Positions 25,517 through 34,300 of a stretch of 64,000 nt of DNA are shown piece by piece. Location of the stretch: NCBI GenBank assembly GCA_020073305.1, contig JAIQFK010000021.1, positions 58,972 to 122,971 of the forward strand. Reading direction: 5' to 3'. The notes below the pieces were generated by a model, which was not told the origin of the DNA, did no database searches, and saw only the letters and a program-made list of their open reading frames with translations. The DNA is from Terriglobia bacterium (GTDB lineage: Bacteria > Acidobacteriota > Terriglobia > Bryobacterales > Bryobacteraceae). Position 1 is the first letter of the stretch, and every line of letters starts with the position of its first letter. Made by a program: the position numbers and the translations under genes.

Positions 25517-26292
25517 CAGAATTTCGTGAGGCCGGTCAACGTGGAACGCGTGGTGCCCCCGGGGTGCAGCTCCAGCCAGTGGATGGGGACCCACTTGGCA
25601 TCCATCGTCCCGATGTACCTCGCATGGCTCCTGTCATCACCCATCAGGATGACGAAGTAGGCGCGTCGCGGATACCACAGGCTGCGAAACTGAGTGGCTT
25701 CGGTTTCGGATTGCCACCGGTCGCCGGCGGGCTGCCCGAGCTTTCGCACCACGGCCGAGTAATCATCGTCGCGCGTGAGGTCCAGATACTGCTGGTCGCT
25801 GGCGTCGTAGACCAGACGCGGCTTGAGTACACCTTGACGCAGCACGTCTACGGCTACGACGCTGGCCACGACACCCACTAGAATCGTGAACCCCACGAGT
25901 TTGCCCATGCGCGAGTCGGTAACCAACGGAGCGCGGATACCGATCACCGGCGCGGGCGCATCGCCCGGCGGTGGCAGCGCGCGCGAACGCTCTCCTACCG
26001 CCAGCGGCATCTCGATCACGCGACGCTGGTGCGGCCATACGGCGCCCGCTTTGTATTCCAGCTCCTTGACCAGCCCGACAATGACCACGGGGTCTTCGAT
26101 CTGTGAAACCTCTCCCAGGAAGCGGCGCGGAATCCAGATTTCTTCCTTGCTCCGCGAGTTCATCACCAGGATTTCAGCCCAGGAGCCGCGGCGGAAGAAC
26201 CACTCATTATGTTCGACATTGAGAATGGGCGGATAGAAGGAGAAGGGCCGGTTACCGAAGTGAACGAGCGACGAAATCGGTGGCAGGGACAT
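25516..26292 (-). CDS. Membrane-anchored protein of unknown function upstream of cstA
   Basis: A 258-residue protein with one clear membrane segment (GFTILVGVVASVVAVDVL, about 133-150). The N-terminal cytoplasmic half is compact with FSFYPPILNVEHNEWFFRRG and IWIPRRFLGEVSQIEDPV, reminiscent of a small regulatory beta domain. The C-terminal half, outside the membrane, holds the YDLT-like repeats YDASDQQYLDLTRDDDYSAV and ends with a Thr-rich tail. Its stop overlaps the cstA start by one base, so it is in the same operon and may modulate or assemble with the transporter. The family was not recognised. Confidence 0.68.
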   Translation of the reverse strand: MSLPPISSLVHFGNRPFSFYPPILNVEHNEWFFRRGSWAEILVMNSRSKEEIWIPRRFLGEVSQIEDPVVIVGLVKELEYKAGAVWPHQRRVIEMPLAVGERSRALPPPGDAPAPVIGIRAPLVTDSRMGKLVGFTILVGVVASVVAVDVLRQGVLKPRLVYDASDQQYLDLTRDDDYSAVVRKLGQPAGDRWQSETEATQFRSLWYPRRAYFVILMGDDRSHARYIGTMDAKWVPIHWLELHPGGTTRSTLTGLTKF

Positions 26293-26311
26293 GCGCCGCC
26301 TTTATCATAGC

Positions 26312-26707
26312 TCAGTCAATGTTGAGGCTAGCGAGAATGGCGCGCACGGCGGCGGGGCTCACGTGCACGGCGGCGCGCGCCGCTTCCGGCGTCTCGCGTT
26401 CATCGAACGCCTGGAACAGCGCCATCTTGGCCGTTGCGTATCGTTCGGTCGCGCTGAGCGTTCTGCCGCTTTCCTGCTGCCAGCTCAGCATGGCCTCATC
26501 ACTGACGAAAACCGAGACCTGGGACGATGTCTTGCGATCGGACGAGACATTGAAAACATACTCGGTGCCGCGTGGGGAAGACGTCGGGCGGTGGCCTGCA
26601 TAGAAATATTGGTACACGTAGCCGCTCTGCGCGGAATACGTTTTCTGCCGGCGCACCGCGGGCGCACCGCTGAGCGGCGCCGTTTTTTTAGATAACCACC
26701 GAAACAT
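26312..26707 (-). CDS. Hypothetical protein
   Basis: A 131-residue cytoplasmic protein, first gene of the run leading to cstA (19-base gap). Parts of interest: RRQKTYSAQSGYVYQYFYAGHR in the first third (quoted across residues 19-41), a beta-like VSSDRKTSSQVSVFVSD, and a C-terminal helix-turn-helix-like end (TPEAARAAVHVSPAAVRAIL). The end could bind DNA, but the similarity is weak. No family was recognised. Confidence 0.6.
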   Translation of the reverse strand: MFRWLSKKTAPLSGAPAVRRQKTYSAQSGYVYQYFYAGHRPTSSPRGTEYVFNVSSDRKTSSQVSVFVSDEAMLSWQQESGRTLSATERYATAKMALFQAFDERETPEAARAAVHVSPAAVRAILASLNID

Positions 26708-27158
26708 TGGATTGGGATTCTCGCCCTAATTTTACAGGATGAAAACGCTCTTGCCCCCATCCGTACACTTAGGCCTTAAGCACTATTGACAATCCTGGAC
26801 ACTAGACGGAGAATGTGAATCGGGAAGCATCCGGTAAGCTTCTCGGACCAAGAGCCGCTGGTAGTAGGGCGGCGGGAGGTGACGATATAGAACCGGGCAA
26901 GGATCAGGGCGGTCACAACTGATCCCGAGAGCGGGAAGCAAGAAGGGTGACGAACGATCGGATGCGCATGGCGGAGTGAAGAACCCCATGCTGAGCGCGC
27001 TCTTGCGCGGCACAGATGATCGGCAACGACACGCTTCGAGTCTCGGCGGGATACTGGATGTGGTCGCCCTTTTCCGTTTTCTCCTGTTGACCTCTTTTAC
27101 TTGAATTGTTCTGAGCCCCAACCAGTGTGATACTGGTGAAAGTTTTCCGCCACCAACT
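26708..27158. other. 450-base gene-free stretch, possibly an old insertion-element remnant
   Basis: No ORF here has a convincing composition; a 145-codon minus frame (26783-27220) runs into mqnD in antisense and looks random. The last 45 bases (GTGTGATACTGGTGAAAG, then TTTTCCGCCACC, 27125-27153) resemble terminal sequences that I associate with IS21-type elements, and the inner part looks like decayed coding DNA. No transposase remains. The mqnD promoter must lie within or beyond this stretch. Confidence 0.3.
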
Positions 27159-28001
27159 ATGTCTCCGCCACAACAGGAAATTATCACTGCGCATAGTCCG
27201 GACTCTGACGATGCCTTCATGTTTTACGGACTGGCGACAAAAAAAGTCCGCTCGTCCATGGTTGCTTTCCGCCATGTCCTGGAGGACATCGAGTCGCTGA
27301 ACCGCAAAGCCGTTGAGGGGCAGTACCATCTCACGGCTATTTCTTACCACGCCTATCCGCACGTGGCCGCCAAGTACGTATTAATGGCGAGTGGATCGAG
27401 CATCGGCGACGGTTACGGGCCCATGCTCGTCGCGACCAAGCCCATGGAGCCCGAGGAAATCCGCGGCAAACGCATCGCCATTCCCGGAAAACTCACCAGC
27501 GCCTACCTGGCGCTGAAACTGTTCGAGCCGGATTTCGAAGCGGTGGTGACGCCGTTCGACAAGATCCTCGACGCGGTCACCGAGCGCGCGGCCGATCTCG
27601 GCCTGATCATTCACGAGGCGCAACTGACCTACTCCCGCGCGGGGTTCCAACGCATTCTCGACCTCGGCCGCTGGTGGAAGACCAAATTCGACCTGCCGCT
27701 GCCTTTGGGCGCCAATGCTTTGCTCCGCACCCTGCCCCCTGAAGTGCAAAGCGAGTGCTGCCGCCTGATGCGAGAGAGTATTCAGTACGCCCTGGACCAC
27801 CGCGAGGAAGCCCTGGCCTACGCCCTGCAATTTGCGCGCGACATGGATGCCCGCATGGCCGACAAGTTCATCGGCATGTATGTGAATCACTACACGGTGG
27901 ATTGTGGAGACGTGGTGCCGAAAGCCGCGCAGAAACTGCTGGACATGGGTTACGAGGCCGGACTGATTCCCCAGCGCTGCGAAATCGAATTCGTGCGATA
28001 G
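27159..28001 (+). CDS. mqnD: 1,4-dihydroxy-6-naphthoate synthase, futalosine menaquinone pathway
   Basis: A 280-residue enzyme with the periplasmic-binding-protein fold of MqnA/MqnD. The opening TAHSPDSDDAFMFYGL is the MqnD hallmark; the substrate loop SGSSIGDGYGPMLV and the segment LIIHEAQLTYSRAGF with the catalytic His follow. It would convert cyclic dehypoxanthine futalosine to 1,4-dihydroxy-6-naphthoate. The other mqn genes are not in the window. This implies menaquinone made through chorismate and futalosine rather than the Men route. The gene is monocistronic, its upstream region being the gene-free stretch described at 26.7 kb. Confidence 0.93.
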   Translation: MSPPQQEIITAHSPDSDDAFMFYGLATKKVRSSMVAFRHVLEDIESLNRKAVEGQYHLTAISYHAYPHVAAKYVLMASGSSIGDGYGPMLVATKPMEPEEIRGKRIAIPGKLTSAYLALKLFEPDFEAVVTPFDKILDAVTERAADLGLIIHEAQLTYSRAGFQRILDLGRWWKTKFDLPLPLGANALLRTLPPEVQSECCRLMRESIQYALDHREEALAYALQFARDMDARMADKFIGMYVNHYTVDCGDVVPKAAQKLLDMGYEAGLIPQRCEIEFVR

Positions 28002-28053
28002 CTCCCCGGGCGGCTGAATAGACAGCTACGCCTGCCTGTCCTACATTGAAAGC

Positions 28054-29334
28054 ATGGGCCTCAGCAGATCATTTTCTCTCACCAGCGCCGTCGTATTCGC
28101 ATTCATGCTTGCTTCCGCGCAAGAAACACTGCGCCCCAAAAATGTTCGGGATCTCGCCAAGCAGGGATCAAACGCCCTGCCCCGGCTCCAGGAGTTGCTG
28201 CGCAATCCCGATCTGGAGATTCGTCTCGAAGCCGTAAAAGCCATCATCGACGTGGGAACGCAGGGCAGTCTGGCTCCGCTCATCCAGGCCACCGCCGATA
28301 ACGACCCTGAAATACAGATTCGCGCCACCGACGGGCTGGTGAACTTCTATCTCCCCGGCTATGTGCAAACCGGTCTCGGCGCCTCGCTCAAGCGCGTGGG
28401 CACCAGCATCAAGGGAAAATTCACCGATACCAACGACCAGGTGATTCCTCCATTCGTCAATCCGCGCTCCGACGTGATTCAAGCGCTGGGAATGCTGGTG
28501 CGCAGCGGCGCCAGCATGGAGGCTCGCGCCAACGCCGCCAGGGCTCTGGGGATCCTGCGCGGGAGAGCCGCGGTTCCCGACTTGCTCGCCGCGCTGCGCT
28601 CCAAAGACACCGGCGTGATTTACGAGTCGCTCATCGCGCTCCAGAAGATCCGCGACGAATCCGCGGCGCAAGGCGTGGCGTTTCTCACCCACGACCTCGA
28701 TCCGAAAGTCCAGCTTGCCGCCATCGAAACCGTGGGGCTTCTGCAGAATAAGTCTTCCGCGCCGCAACTTTCCGATGTGCTGGAGCACTCGCGCAGCAGC
28801 AAAGTTAGACGCGCGGCGCTGACTTCGCTCGCCATGCTGGGGGACGAAAAGAGCCGCCCGGTATTCACGCGCTACCTGCACGACAAGGACGATGGCTTGC
28901 GCGCCGCCGCCGCCGAAGGCTTCGCGCGGCTGAAGAACCCGGCGGACTTGCCCATGCTCGAAAAGGCGTCTCAGGACGAGGGAAAGACTGCGCCGCGCCT
29001 AGGCCTGGCGTTCGCCGAAGTGCTGCTCGGGAAAACGGAAATCGCGGAGTTCAGCCCGTACCAGTTGCTGATCAATACCCTCAACTCGGTGGGTTACCGC
29101 GGCGTAGCGTACGCGTACCTGGTCGAACTGGCCCGGAATCCGGCGCTGCGCCCGCCGCTATATCACGCCGTAGACATCGGAACCAAGGACGAGAAAGTCT
29201 ACCTGGCCAGAGTGCTGGCAGCCAGTGGCGGCCAAGACAGCGTCTCTTCTCTGGAAAAGTTGAGCCACGATGGGGATGACGAGGTGGCGCAGGAAGGGTT
29301 GCGGGCCCTGCGCAGCCTGAGGGCCCGCCTCTAA
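28054..29334 (+). CDS. Exported HEAT-repeat protein
   Basis: A 426-residue protein: signal peptide of about 22 residues (ending ASAQ), then repeated helical pairs of about 31 residues. Examples are NPDLEIRLEAVKAIIDVG, DNDPEIQIRATDGLVNF, MEARANAARALGIL and DLDPKVQLAAIETVGLL. HEAT arrays are protein-binding scaffolds; no enzyme motif is visible. A loop of about 60 residues (LKRVGTSIKGKFTDTNDQVI region) breaks the array after the third repeat. It is transcribed in the same direction as mqnD, 52 bases after it, but no functional link is evident. Confidence 0.8.
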   Translation: MGLSRSFSLTSAVVFAFMLASAQETLRPKNVRDLAKQGSNALPRLQELLRNPDLEIRLEAVKAIIDVGTQGSLAPLIQATADNDPEIQIRATDGLVNFYLPGYVQTGLGASLKRVGTSIKGKFTDTNDQVIPPFVNPRSDVIQALGMLVRSGASMEARANAARALGILRGRAAVPDLLAALRSKDTGVIYESLIALQKIRDESAAQGVAFLTHDLDPKVQLAAIETVGLLQNKSSAPQLSDVLEHSRSSKVRRAALTSLAMLGDEKSRPVFTRYLHDKDDGLRAAAAEGFARLKNPADLPMLEKASQDEGKTAPRLGLAFAEVLLGKTEIAEFSPYQLLINTLNSVGYRGVAYAYLVELARNPALRPPLYHAVDIGTKDEKVYLARVLAASGGQDSVSSLEKLSHDGDDEVAQEGLRALRSLRARL

Positions 29335-29342
29335 CCAAAAAC

Positions 29343-29552
29343 TTACTTGGCCTTCTTCTGTTTCTGCTGGCCGACGCGAACCTTGAAATGCGCCTGCTTG
29401 GACTCCTGGTACGCCTTGTGGTCGTGCCGGGCTACGGCATCAGCAAGATATTTGTCGACGTCTGCGTCGCGCGGCAGCACCGCCATGATCGTGTAGTTTT
29501 CGTTGCAGGTCGGGCAAAAGGGCCGGAACCGCTTCACATTGGGGATTGCCAT
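29343..29552 (-). CDS. Small CxxC protein with basic tail
   Basis: A 69-residue protein with PFCPTCNENYT at residues 12-22, one half of a zinc-binding site, an acidic helix DADVDKYLADAVARHDHK with possible His ligands, and a Lys/Gln-rich end. It is convergent with the HEAT gene. It is the third small CxxC protein in this window (others at 15459 and 15791), but the three are not similar in sequence. Confidence 0.62.
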   Translation of the reverse strand: MAIPNVKRFRPFCPTCNENYTIMAVLPRDADVDKYLADAVARHDHKAYQESKQAHFKVRVGQQKQKKAK

Positions 29553-29602
29553 AACTTTGTTATTTTAGCATTGGCGCGCAGTCGCGTGCAGCCGCGGCCC
29601 CT

Positions 29603-30958
29603 TCAAGACGCTTGCGGCAGCAGAATAATCAATTCGAGCTGCGGATTCGGGAAATCGCCTGGCACGTAGGCCGCCAGGTTGCGCGCGCGCGTGACCGCCT
29701 CCCAGGCCAGGCCCGACTGGTTCATGCTGAAATACTGGAAATTCAGCTTCAGCGGAATCTGGCTCGGCGGCGTGGCCACGTGCGTGAGCGGCACGCCCGG
29801 CAACGCCTGCCTGACCAGATGTTCGATGTGATTGGCCGAGCAGACTTTGATGAGCTGCGGGGCCTTGTTGATCAGATCGCCCTGATTCATCTCCGCATGG
29901 ACCGCCAGATACATCTTGGTGTTGGCCAGGTACTTGTCCTGATCGAGGGATGTAGCGTAGATGGACGCCTGCACCAGCTTCAGCGGCAGTGAGATGAAGT
30001 TGGTCGGCACCACGGTCTCTAGCAGCAGGCGCAGTTTTTCATCCAGGTCGGTAAAACAGGCGCCGAGATTGTCGTGATCGTACAGCGGCAGATCCCGTGG
30101 ATGAATCTTCAAGGAGAACGTGGTCAGCGAGCCCGCCAGCGAGAGCATGGCCGCATACAGCTCCTCGGGGTGTCCGGCGCGCGTTTCAAACAGGTGACGC
30201 AGGATGGGGAAGTGCGTGTTGATGGTATACAGCAGCCAGAAACTCGCGATGTCGGCCGTGGTGAAGTCCGCCAGGCTCTGGTTCTTCTGCCGGCGCGTGC
30301 CGGAGAGCATGCTGCTGCGCGCCGAAAGAATCTCCACCAGCCTCCTGGCGATCGAAACCAGATAATCGCTGGCCGTATAATCCAGCAGCGGCGGAACGAA
30401 CTTCGGATCGAGTTGGAACGTGCCCGAAAGCGACCGTTTGACGCGAGCCACGGCGAGCGAGGTGAATCCCTCGCGGCTCTCGCCTTCAACCAGCAAACGG
30501 AAGTTCTTGCGCGCAACCTGTACCGGCCTTTCCGATGAGCCGGTGTTTTCGTCCTTGAAAGTCTCAACTTCGGCCCGATACCGCGTGTCGGCGTTGCGCA
30601 GCGTTGCGGAGACATTCAAACCGCGCTCGCGGTACTGCGGAATCGCCAGGTACACCACCATCTCTTCCTGTTCCGGCGCGAACAGCTCGGCCAGAGGCCG
30701 GGGCGGAGGCGCGGAGTCGGAGTTCGGCATGTCGAACAAAAGGCCATCCGGGAAAATGCCCGAGGCGCTCGAAATCGCGAAGTTTCCCGCCGCCAGCAGT
30801 TCCTGGTTGGCCACAATCTGGCGGCAACCCCACGGACGGAACGAGAGCGCGTCGAGCTGAAAGCGCAGCGTGTTTTCCAGGAACCGGTCCTGGATCTGAA
30901 GGTGCTGCGGCGTCAGAAAGGTGCCCTTGGCCCAGATCACCGGCTCCAGTCGCTTCAT
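29603..30958 (-). CDS. tssK: Type VI secretion baseplate subunit TssK
   Basis: A 451-residue TssK. The N-terminal shell domain begins KRLEPVIWAKGTFLTPQHLQ, a signature shared by TssK proteins (residues 2-21); the middle helical domain contains FWLLYTINTHFPILRH. The C-terminal neck/head domain has YLAVHAEMNQGDLINKAPQ and IPLKLNFQYFSMNQSG-x-x-W, both conserved. TssK links the T6SS baseplate to the membrane complex. No other tss gene is present on either side. Start: the second Met (30958) begins the conserved motif; a Met three codons earlier is possible. Confidence 0.9.
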   Translation of the reverse strand: MKRLEPVIWAKGTFLTPQHLQIQDRFLENTLRFQLDALSFRPWGCRQIVANQELLAAGNFAISSASGIFPDGLLFDMPNSDSAPPPRPLAELFAPEQEEMVVYLAIPQYRERGLNVSATLRNADTRYRAEVETFKDENTGSSERPVQVARKNFRLLVEGESREGFTSLAVARVKRSLSGTFQLDPKFVPPLLDYTASDYLVSIARRLVEILSARSSMLSGTRRQKNQSLADFTTADIASFWLLYTINTHFPILRHLFETRAGHPEELYAAMLSLAGSLTTFSLKIHPRDLPLYDHDNLGACFTDLDEKLRLLLETVVPTNFISLPLKLVQASIYATSLDQDKYLANTKMYLAVHAEMNQGDLINKAPQLIKVCSANHIEHLVRQALPGVPLTHVATPPSQIPLKLNFQYFSMNQSGLAWEAVTRARNLAAYVPGDFPNPQLELIILLPQAS

Positions 30959-31000
30959 GCACTCCAACTTAGCAGGACAGGCACGGAAAACAAAGCGCGG

Positions 31001-31321
31001 TTATGGCGCAAAGGGACCGGCACAAATTGCGGCGCCGTCGAACGAAGTCCTCCCTAGCGTGATGGTGAAGTTCGACAACACGTTGTCAAACGGATTGGCG
31101 CCGAGTCCGAGATTACGGGCGCACGGAAGCGTACCGGGTGGCATCGGCGGCGCCACGAAGTTCACTTGATACAACCCAACAAAGCTCGATGCCAACCCAA
31201 CAAAAGGCGGGGGTGAAGCGACGAACCACTCGTTCATTCGAACAAGACCCGGCGTGGTTGGCGCGTTCGGCCGGCAATCGAAATTGAGAACAAATCCCCC
31301 GGCCGCCGGAACCGCTGGCCC
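31001..31321 (-). pseudogene. Remnant of a TIGR03437-type C-terminal domain
   Basis: An open frame of 107 codons beginning right after an in-frame TAG (31322-31324). It contains FVGLYQVNFVAP and the ending NPFDNVLSNFTITLGRTSFDG. This is the pattern of the TIGR03437 C-terminal domain (P-G-x-x-G-x-Y-Q-V-N-x-x-V-P ... V-x-L-x-I-G-G-x-x-S) found on many large exported Solibacter proteins. No long protein precedes it on this strand: the S53 protease gene ends 48 bases upstream in another context. It is therefore a leftover of a deleted gene. FVGL occurs twice, 9 residues apart, perhaps from a local duplication. Confidence 0.5.
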
Positions 31322-31371
31322 CTAGGCCGATTTCGAGCGAGTGTCAACGGCCCGGCGCGTGATCCCCTCAC

Positions 31372-34300
31372 CTAACGTGGCGAAGCCGAAAGATCTTTAC
31401 GCGCAATTGAGGTGACTGCGGGCGTCGTGGCAACGTTTTCGATGACCGGCATGGAACTGACGGCGGGAGACGAAGAGAACGCTCTGAGTTCCACCGTGGC
31501 GACCCGCGTGTTGGACTGACAAACCAGCGTGCCTCGCTGCCCGGCCAGCGAAGGGCCAAACTGCTGGTCTATGAGAAACTCCGCGTGCCGGAACGGGCTT
31601 AACGGCCCAACCTGCAGTCCCGAACGCAAGATATTGCCACCACCGCCATACGCGATACAGGTCATCTGCGCCGGTATGGTCGAATCTGTGTTGGTAACCG
31701 CAAATCCGTTCAAGAACGGCACGCCCAACGGCGACTGTGTTTCGTCAAATGGCACTGCGAACAACGAGTAAGGGGAACTAAGCGGTGCAGAGGCCTCGTA
31801 ATAGCTGCCATCGCTGCCATGCCGGCCAAACACGGCCACGCCGGATAAGGGTGCGCTGGAATCGACTTCCGCCCAGCCTTCATTTGGAGTTGACGCGGGA
31901 GATGTTCTGAAGAACGCAACTCCGTTGGGCGGCAACGTCACGCTGCTGGTCTGGGGATTTCCGTCGAGAGTCATCACAGCGCCCGTGTCTGTGTGGAAAA
32001 CGAGGCTGAACGTTACCGGTGTGCTGTTGGTGTTCAGAACGAAGATGTCGGTGTGCCACTGATTGTCTGAGGCGACGTGCGGGAAGGTCAGCACTCCGGA
32101 ACCGCTCGCCGGCGTCGTATTTGCGATGACCGGCATGGAGCTGATAGCGGGTGACGAAGAGAACGCTCGCAGCTCCACAGCGGCGACCAGGGTGTTGGAC
32201 TGACAAGCCAGCGTGCCTCGCTGCCCGGCTAGCGAAGGGCCAAACTGCTGATCGATTAGAAACTCCGTGTGTTGGAACGGGCTTAACGGTCCGACCCGCA
32301 GCCCCGAACCGAGGATGCCGCCCGCCGTATTGTAAGCCGTACAAGTCATCTGCGCCGCATTGCTGGGATCCGAATTGGTAACCGCAAATGCGTTCAAGAA
32401 CGGCACGCCGAGGGGAGATTGCGTTTCGTCAAACGGCACGGTGAACGACTGATAAGGAGCGCTCAACGGTACGGATGCTTCGTAATATTTGCCATCATTG
32501 CCATGGCGGCCAAACACCGCCACCCCGGATAACGGTGCGCTGGAGTCGAGTTCCGCCCAGCCCTCATTTGGAGTTGAGGCGGTAGATGTTCTAAAGAACG
32601 CAATTCCGTTGGCCGGCAGTATCACGTTATGGGTCGGAGGATTTCCGTCGAGAGGCAGGGGCGCGCCACTGTCCGTATGAAAGACGAGGCTGAAAGTCAC
32701 CGGCGTGCTGTTGGTGTTCAGAACGAAGATGTCGGTGTGCCACTGGCTGTCTGAGGCGATGTGGGGAAAGATCTGAAACAAGGACTGCTGTGGGGCCGCC
32801 GCGAGCGTGAAGTTCAATGTGAAAAGCGGTGTGCTTGACTGATTCCAAAATGTTGCAGCGGTCCATGTGCCCGGATAAGACTCCGGCGCGGCGCCATGGA
32901 TATCGATGGAATCAGAGAAGCATACAGATCCGTTGCTGCCGACAGACGAAATCGACACGTTCAGGGCTTTGTAGAGTGTGCCGTCAGGACGATAGAAACT
33001 GACCTCCCCCGTGTCTCCTATTTGTGCGCCGGTAAGGGAGAAATAAAGCCAAACCTGTGGCGATGAGGTCGTGAAATTCGAAACTCGAGGTGGAGTACTG
33101 CACGCACCGTTCACTACACCGTTCGCGTTTGAAGTCAGCGCGGCCAGCACCTGGACGCCGGTTGATTTCACGGGCTGGTTACTCCAGTGCGAAACCAGAT
33201 TGTTCGCGTCGATGGAGCCCAACCCCGTTACCAGATCGTACCCGGGCCCCGCGTAGAACCCAAATGAGCCCGTACCGCAGTCGGTGCTGCCCGCCATGCA
33301 GGGCACCACATTGTTTCCTGTCGTGATGTCGTGAAAAGCGGAAGGCGTGCTCTGCGAGAGACGGTAAAGGCTCGGGTTGATGTTGCCCTGGCCGGGTTGG
33401 GTCTGCAGACCCTTGGATAACTCATACTGATTCAGAATGGCGAGAATGCCGGCAAGGGATGGCGTAGCAGCCGAGGTTCCGGAATTGATGTACGCGTTCC
33501 CATTCATGAACGTGATGTAGCCGTCGTGCATGGCGGCGGTGAGGGCCACATCCGGAACCGCGCGCTGGTTCTGAGTCGGAACTCCCGGTCCGGTCTGCCA
33601 TGCGGGCTTGAGATAAAAAACGCTCAGCCCTCCGCCCGACGCAGCGAGGCCGTTGGTGTCCGACTCGTTCCAGGCCATCTCGGGAATATAGGACAGCGCG
33701 GAAGCTTTTCCCGCGCCGCTCCCGGAATTCCAGTAAGCCCCGGACCCCTCGTTGAATTCCGTTCCGCCGACGGCAGTGACTTCCGGGATACTCGCCGGAA
33801 AACTTACGGCCGGACCGTTGCTGGCCTGGCTGGAGGTCGAGACGCCGTGTGGGTCGCAGCCCGCCGCGCCGGAGTCGCCGGACGACGCAAGCCAGGTTAT
33901 GCCTTGCGCGTTCGCCTGTTTCGCCAGAGATTCGTAGGTCGCCAATGTGTTCTGGCTGAAGCCTTGCTCACAACCCCCGAAACTGTACGTCACGATCGGC
34001 GCGATATTCTGTGTCACCGCGTATTGCACGGCAAATAGCGGATCCGTCGCGTAGACGTAATCGATGGTGGCCGCGTTGGCTATGCCGCCGCTCCAATCCA
34101 CATCCAGGTACGCTTCGCCGCAATCGCCCTTTTGGACGCCGTTCGGCCCGGGATCGAGGCTCCCGGCCGCGAGGATGAGCTGCGGGTTGTTGGCCGGAAG
34201 GCTGAAGTACGACCGGAAGCTTTGGACGTCGCTGAGCGCGATTTTGCAGCGGCCGGCAACCGCGATCTTTTGGCCGGAACCGGAGAACCCGGCCTGATAC

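Noticed and set aside
26783..27220. A 145-codon minus-strand ORF in the spacer before mqnD.
   Set aside because: It overlaps the mqnD start in antisense and its residues look random (Ser, Arg, Pro and Cys mix). It was not accepted as a gene.
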